Shown piece by piece: positions 4,086-5,508 of a stretch of 5,508 nt of DNA. The stretch's first letter is position 1, and each line of letters opens with the position of its first letter. This stretch comes from Bacillota bacterium (GTDB taxonomy: Bacteria > Bacillota_E > Sulfobacillia > Sulfobacillales > Sulfobacillaceae). The notes beneath the pieces are model-generated. The model did no database searches. It was given only the letters and a program-made list of their open reading frames with translations, and was not told where the DNA came from. Made by a program: the position numbers and the translations under genes. The stretch spans positions 1 through 5,508 of the forward strand of contig JAKADJ010000192.1 of assembly GCA_021820645.1 (NCBI GenBank). Direction: 5' to 3'.

Positions 4086-5345
4086 TCACTTTCGACCCGC
4101 TAACGCATAGCGCCGCCCTCCGCGTTGGGGCAACCAGCGCATCACGCCCGGAGGGGGGATCAGGCGATCTGGCTCCTGGCTATGTAGCGGGAAGAGAATA
4201 TCGGGGTGCACTATCTCAACTAATCGATTCAGGTCATCCGGGCTCGCATGACCTCCGGTCCCGATGGACCAGAACGGAACCCGAAGAAATTTCAGCCAGT
4301 CCTGCAAGACGTCCCACTTCGGGTCGAATACCCCTAAGGGCTCCCCATTGGCATGGATGAACACCGCGCCGGACAACGGCAAATCCAAAAGCCACGGATA
4401 AAAATCGGGTGAGACCATCACGGCATACTGGGCTGGTGCCCTTTGAATCTGGTCGATGGACGTCGCCGCATCCCACTCGGCAATTCCCGATAAACCCCAT
4501 GCCTCAAGAAGCATCGCCACGGCACTGGGCCACAAGATGGTACGACCCATTTTATGCGCCCGCTCCAAAAACGCTTCAATCCGCTCCAAATTCCGGGGAT
4601 ACAGCGTCATCAAGACGACCCCCGGGGTTTGCCTCAGCGCCTCTTCAAATAAGTCGTCCACGGCTGTTTCGGAGCGCTGACTGGTCTGAAATCCAAAAGA
4701 TAACGTCGTTCCCTCGATGACTAGAGCACGTGCTCCCTGAACCTGTCTCGCGAAATTCAAACTCTTTTCGGGATGCCGTCCATGCAGACGAATGTCGCCC
4801 GTGAAGGCCACGACCCCGTCCTCTGTTTTAACAGCATAACCCGAAGCCCCGACCACATCGTGGTCGACACTGTAACGTGTGACTTGAAAGGGCCCAAAAG
4901 TCATGGGCTCTCCTTCAAGCGTCTCCAACAAAGTCGGAGAATGGCCTTCCGGCACATCCCCCGCCGTAGCCAACGCTGCCATTAGGCGTCGAGTCTCAGG
5001 AGAGCAGTAGATAGGAATAGCAGGATCCACCCACCCGGTTAATCCAATATGGTCAATATGCCCGTGGGTTACAAATAGCGCGGTTTTGCCATCGCTTCCC
5101 GCCGCTAACGGATAGCCGTGCACCGCATCCGCCCGATAGATGTGAGGAATCAAAGGGACTTGTCCGGTCTTCAACCGGTCCAACAATCGGTGCGTCGGCC
5201 GCATTGTCACCCCCTGGCGAAATAGCCCGCTTCCGGGATTAAAATCGAGCCCGAAATCTAAAAGGACCCGCCAGCCGTCTTGTTCGATGAGCACTTTACT
5301 CGAACCGATAACCCCGACCCCGCCCCAGAAACTAATCTCCGCCAT
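4086..5345 (-). CDS. Metallo-beta-lactamase-fold hydrolase, beta-CASP/RNase J-like
   Basis: This 419-residue protein is a two-metal MBL-fold hydrolase. Residues 6-34 (FWGGVGVIG to LLDFGLDF) resemble the N-terminus of RNase J-type enzymes. Metal ligands are visible: T-H-G-H-I-D-H (93-99), His162 (V-D-H-D, 160-163) and Asp184 (F-T-G-D, 181-184). A central region (about 210-360) fits a beta-CASP cap. It is followed by TGGHAS (363-368) and LFPLHSQE (384-391), equivalent to the SGHAS and PVHGE motifs of RNase J. It lacks the extra C-terminal domain of full RNase J (about 550 residues), so I call it an RNase J-like nuclease or hydrolase of unproven substrate. ATG at 5345 has AAGGAGGG 8 nt upstream; the longer in-frame ATG at 5405 has none. 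Its start overlaps the preceding HAD-like gene by 14 nt, implying translational coupling. Confidence 0.88.
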   Translation of the reverse strand: MAEISFWGGVGVIGSSKVLIEQDGWRVLLDFGLDFNPGSGLFRQGVTMRPTHRLLDRLKTGQVPLIPHIYRADAVHGYPLAAGSDGKTALFVTHGHIDHIGLTGWVDPAIPIYCSPETRRLMAALATAGDVPEGHSPTLLETLEGEPMTFGPFQVTRYSVDHDVVGASGYAVKTEDGVVAFTGDIRLHGRHPEKSLNFARQVQGARALVIEGTTLSFGFQTSQRSETAVDDLFEEALRQTPGVVLMTLYPRNLERIEAFLERAHKMGRTILWPSAVAMLLEAWGLSGIAEWDAATSIDQIQRAPAQYAVMVSPDFYPWLLDLPLSGAVFIHANGEPLGVFDPKWDVLQDWLKFLRVPFWSIGTGGHASPDDLNRLVEIVHPDILFPLHSQEPDRLIPPPGVMRWLPQRGGRRYALAGRK

Positions 5346-5508
5346 CGTCGATACCCTCCTTAACCGTTCCTTGTCGAACCCAGCGTTGTAGATCCGGTAA
5401 CACATCCTCGATTTTTTGACCGACGACCGTGCTCGGCCCAGGCTGATAGCCGTAAGGGCTAATATATGCGGTCAGCCAACCCTGGTCTCGTGCCGGTGCA
5501 ATGTCGTT
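5332..5508 (-). CDS. 3' end of a probable HAD-family hydrolase (partial)
   Basis: A minus-strand frame is open from the right edge to a TAG at 5334-5332, giving the last 58 residues of a protein. It begins NDIAPARDQGWLTAYISPYG, which matches the C-terminal part of HAD-superfamily phosphatases: the motif IV region (usually G-N-x-x-x-x-D-I-x-x-A-R), the x-G-W-x-T turn and then a strand. The Asp at visible residue 2 would be a motif IV acid that helps bind magnesium. The nucleophile motif DxD lies outside the window. The remaining tail (VGQKIEDVLPDLQRWV) is the usual closing helix. The stop lies 14 nt inside the MBL-fold gene, so the two form an operon with HAD first. The assignment rests on a short stretch; that it is coding is well supported by the overlap arrangement. 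Confidence 0.65.
   Translation of the reverse strand, partial: NDIAPARDQGWLTAYISPYGYQPGPSTVVGQKIEDVLPDLQRWVRQGTVKEGIDDGGD
5354..5361 (-). promoter_or_regulatory. Ribosome binding site fixing the MBL-fold start
   Basis: The minus strand reads AAGGAGGG, 8 nt before the ATG at 5345. It lies inside the 3' end of the upstream HAD-like gene, which is typical of coupled genes. Confidence 0.75.

Noticed and set aside
4234..4985. Several open frames within the MBL-fold gene on both strands
   Set aside because: They are shadows of a gene with all expected metal-binding motifs.
5346..5405. Longer start of the MBL-fold gene at the ATG at 5405
   Set aside because: It adds 20 residues from within the upstream HAD-like gene and has no ribosome site, unlike ATG at 5345.

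Overview
This window looks like an ordinary chromosomal stretch from a Gram-positive (Firmicutes-type) bacterium of medium to moderately high GC. Strong AGGAGG-type ribosome sites, GTG starts and extended -10 promoters fit that. Protein flavour suggests a thermoacidophilic, Sulfobacillus-like lineage, but this is an impression and not a proof. I see no rRNA, tRNA, insertion sequence or CRISPR array.

Layout, left to right. A possible start of a gene runs off the left edge on the minus strand (1-52), with its own promoter. Next is a small basic hypothetical protein on the minus strand (128-523), ending in a long hairpin. A gene-free stretch (524-860) holds two plus-strand promoter candidates and a hairpin. 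It leads into a two-gene plus-strand operon: a SufT/MIP18-type (DUF59) protein (861-1163) and an Mrp/ApbC-type P-loop ATPase with its own N-terminal DUF59 domain (1183-2337). Both belong to iron-sulfur cluster assembly or carriage. A perfect 22-bp palindrome lies on the Mrp stop codon and separates it from a convergent minus-strand pair: a membrane-anchored SAM-dependent methyltransferase (2746-3396) followed by a phosphomannose-isomerase-like cupin (2367-2708).

Divergent from the methyltransferase is the most interesting gene, a peroxiredoxin (3485-3964). Its frame is interrupted by exactly one in-frame UGA, at codon 51, where the family has its peroxidatic cysteine (P-x-x-x-T-x-x-[UGA]). 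The frame then continues for 108 well-conserved codons to a TAA and a clear intrinsic terminator. A stem-loop sits just after the UGA at a distance expected for a bacterial SECIS. The best reading is a selenocysteine-containing peroxiredoxin that automatic callers would split into two fragments.

The right end carries a minus-strand operon. The 3' end of a probable HAD-family hydrolase (5332-5508, partial) overlaps by 14 nt a beta-CASP/RNase J-like metallo-beta-lactamase-fold protein (4086-5345). That operon converges on the peroxiredoxin.

Functionally, the Fe-S pair and the peroxiredoxin are both redox and metal housekeeping. Nothing in the sequence shows that they are co-regulated.
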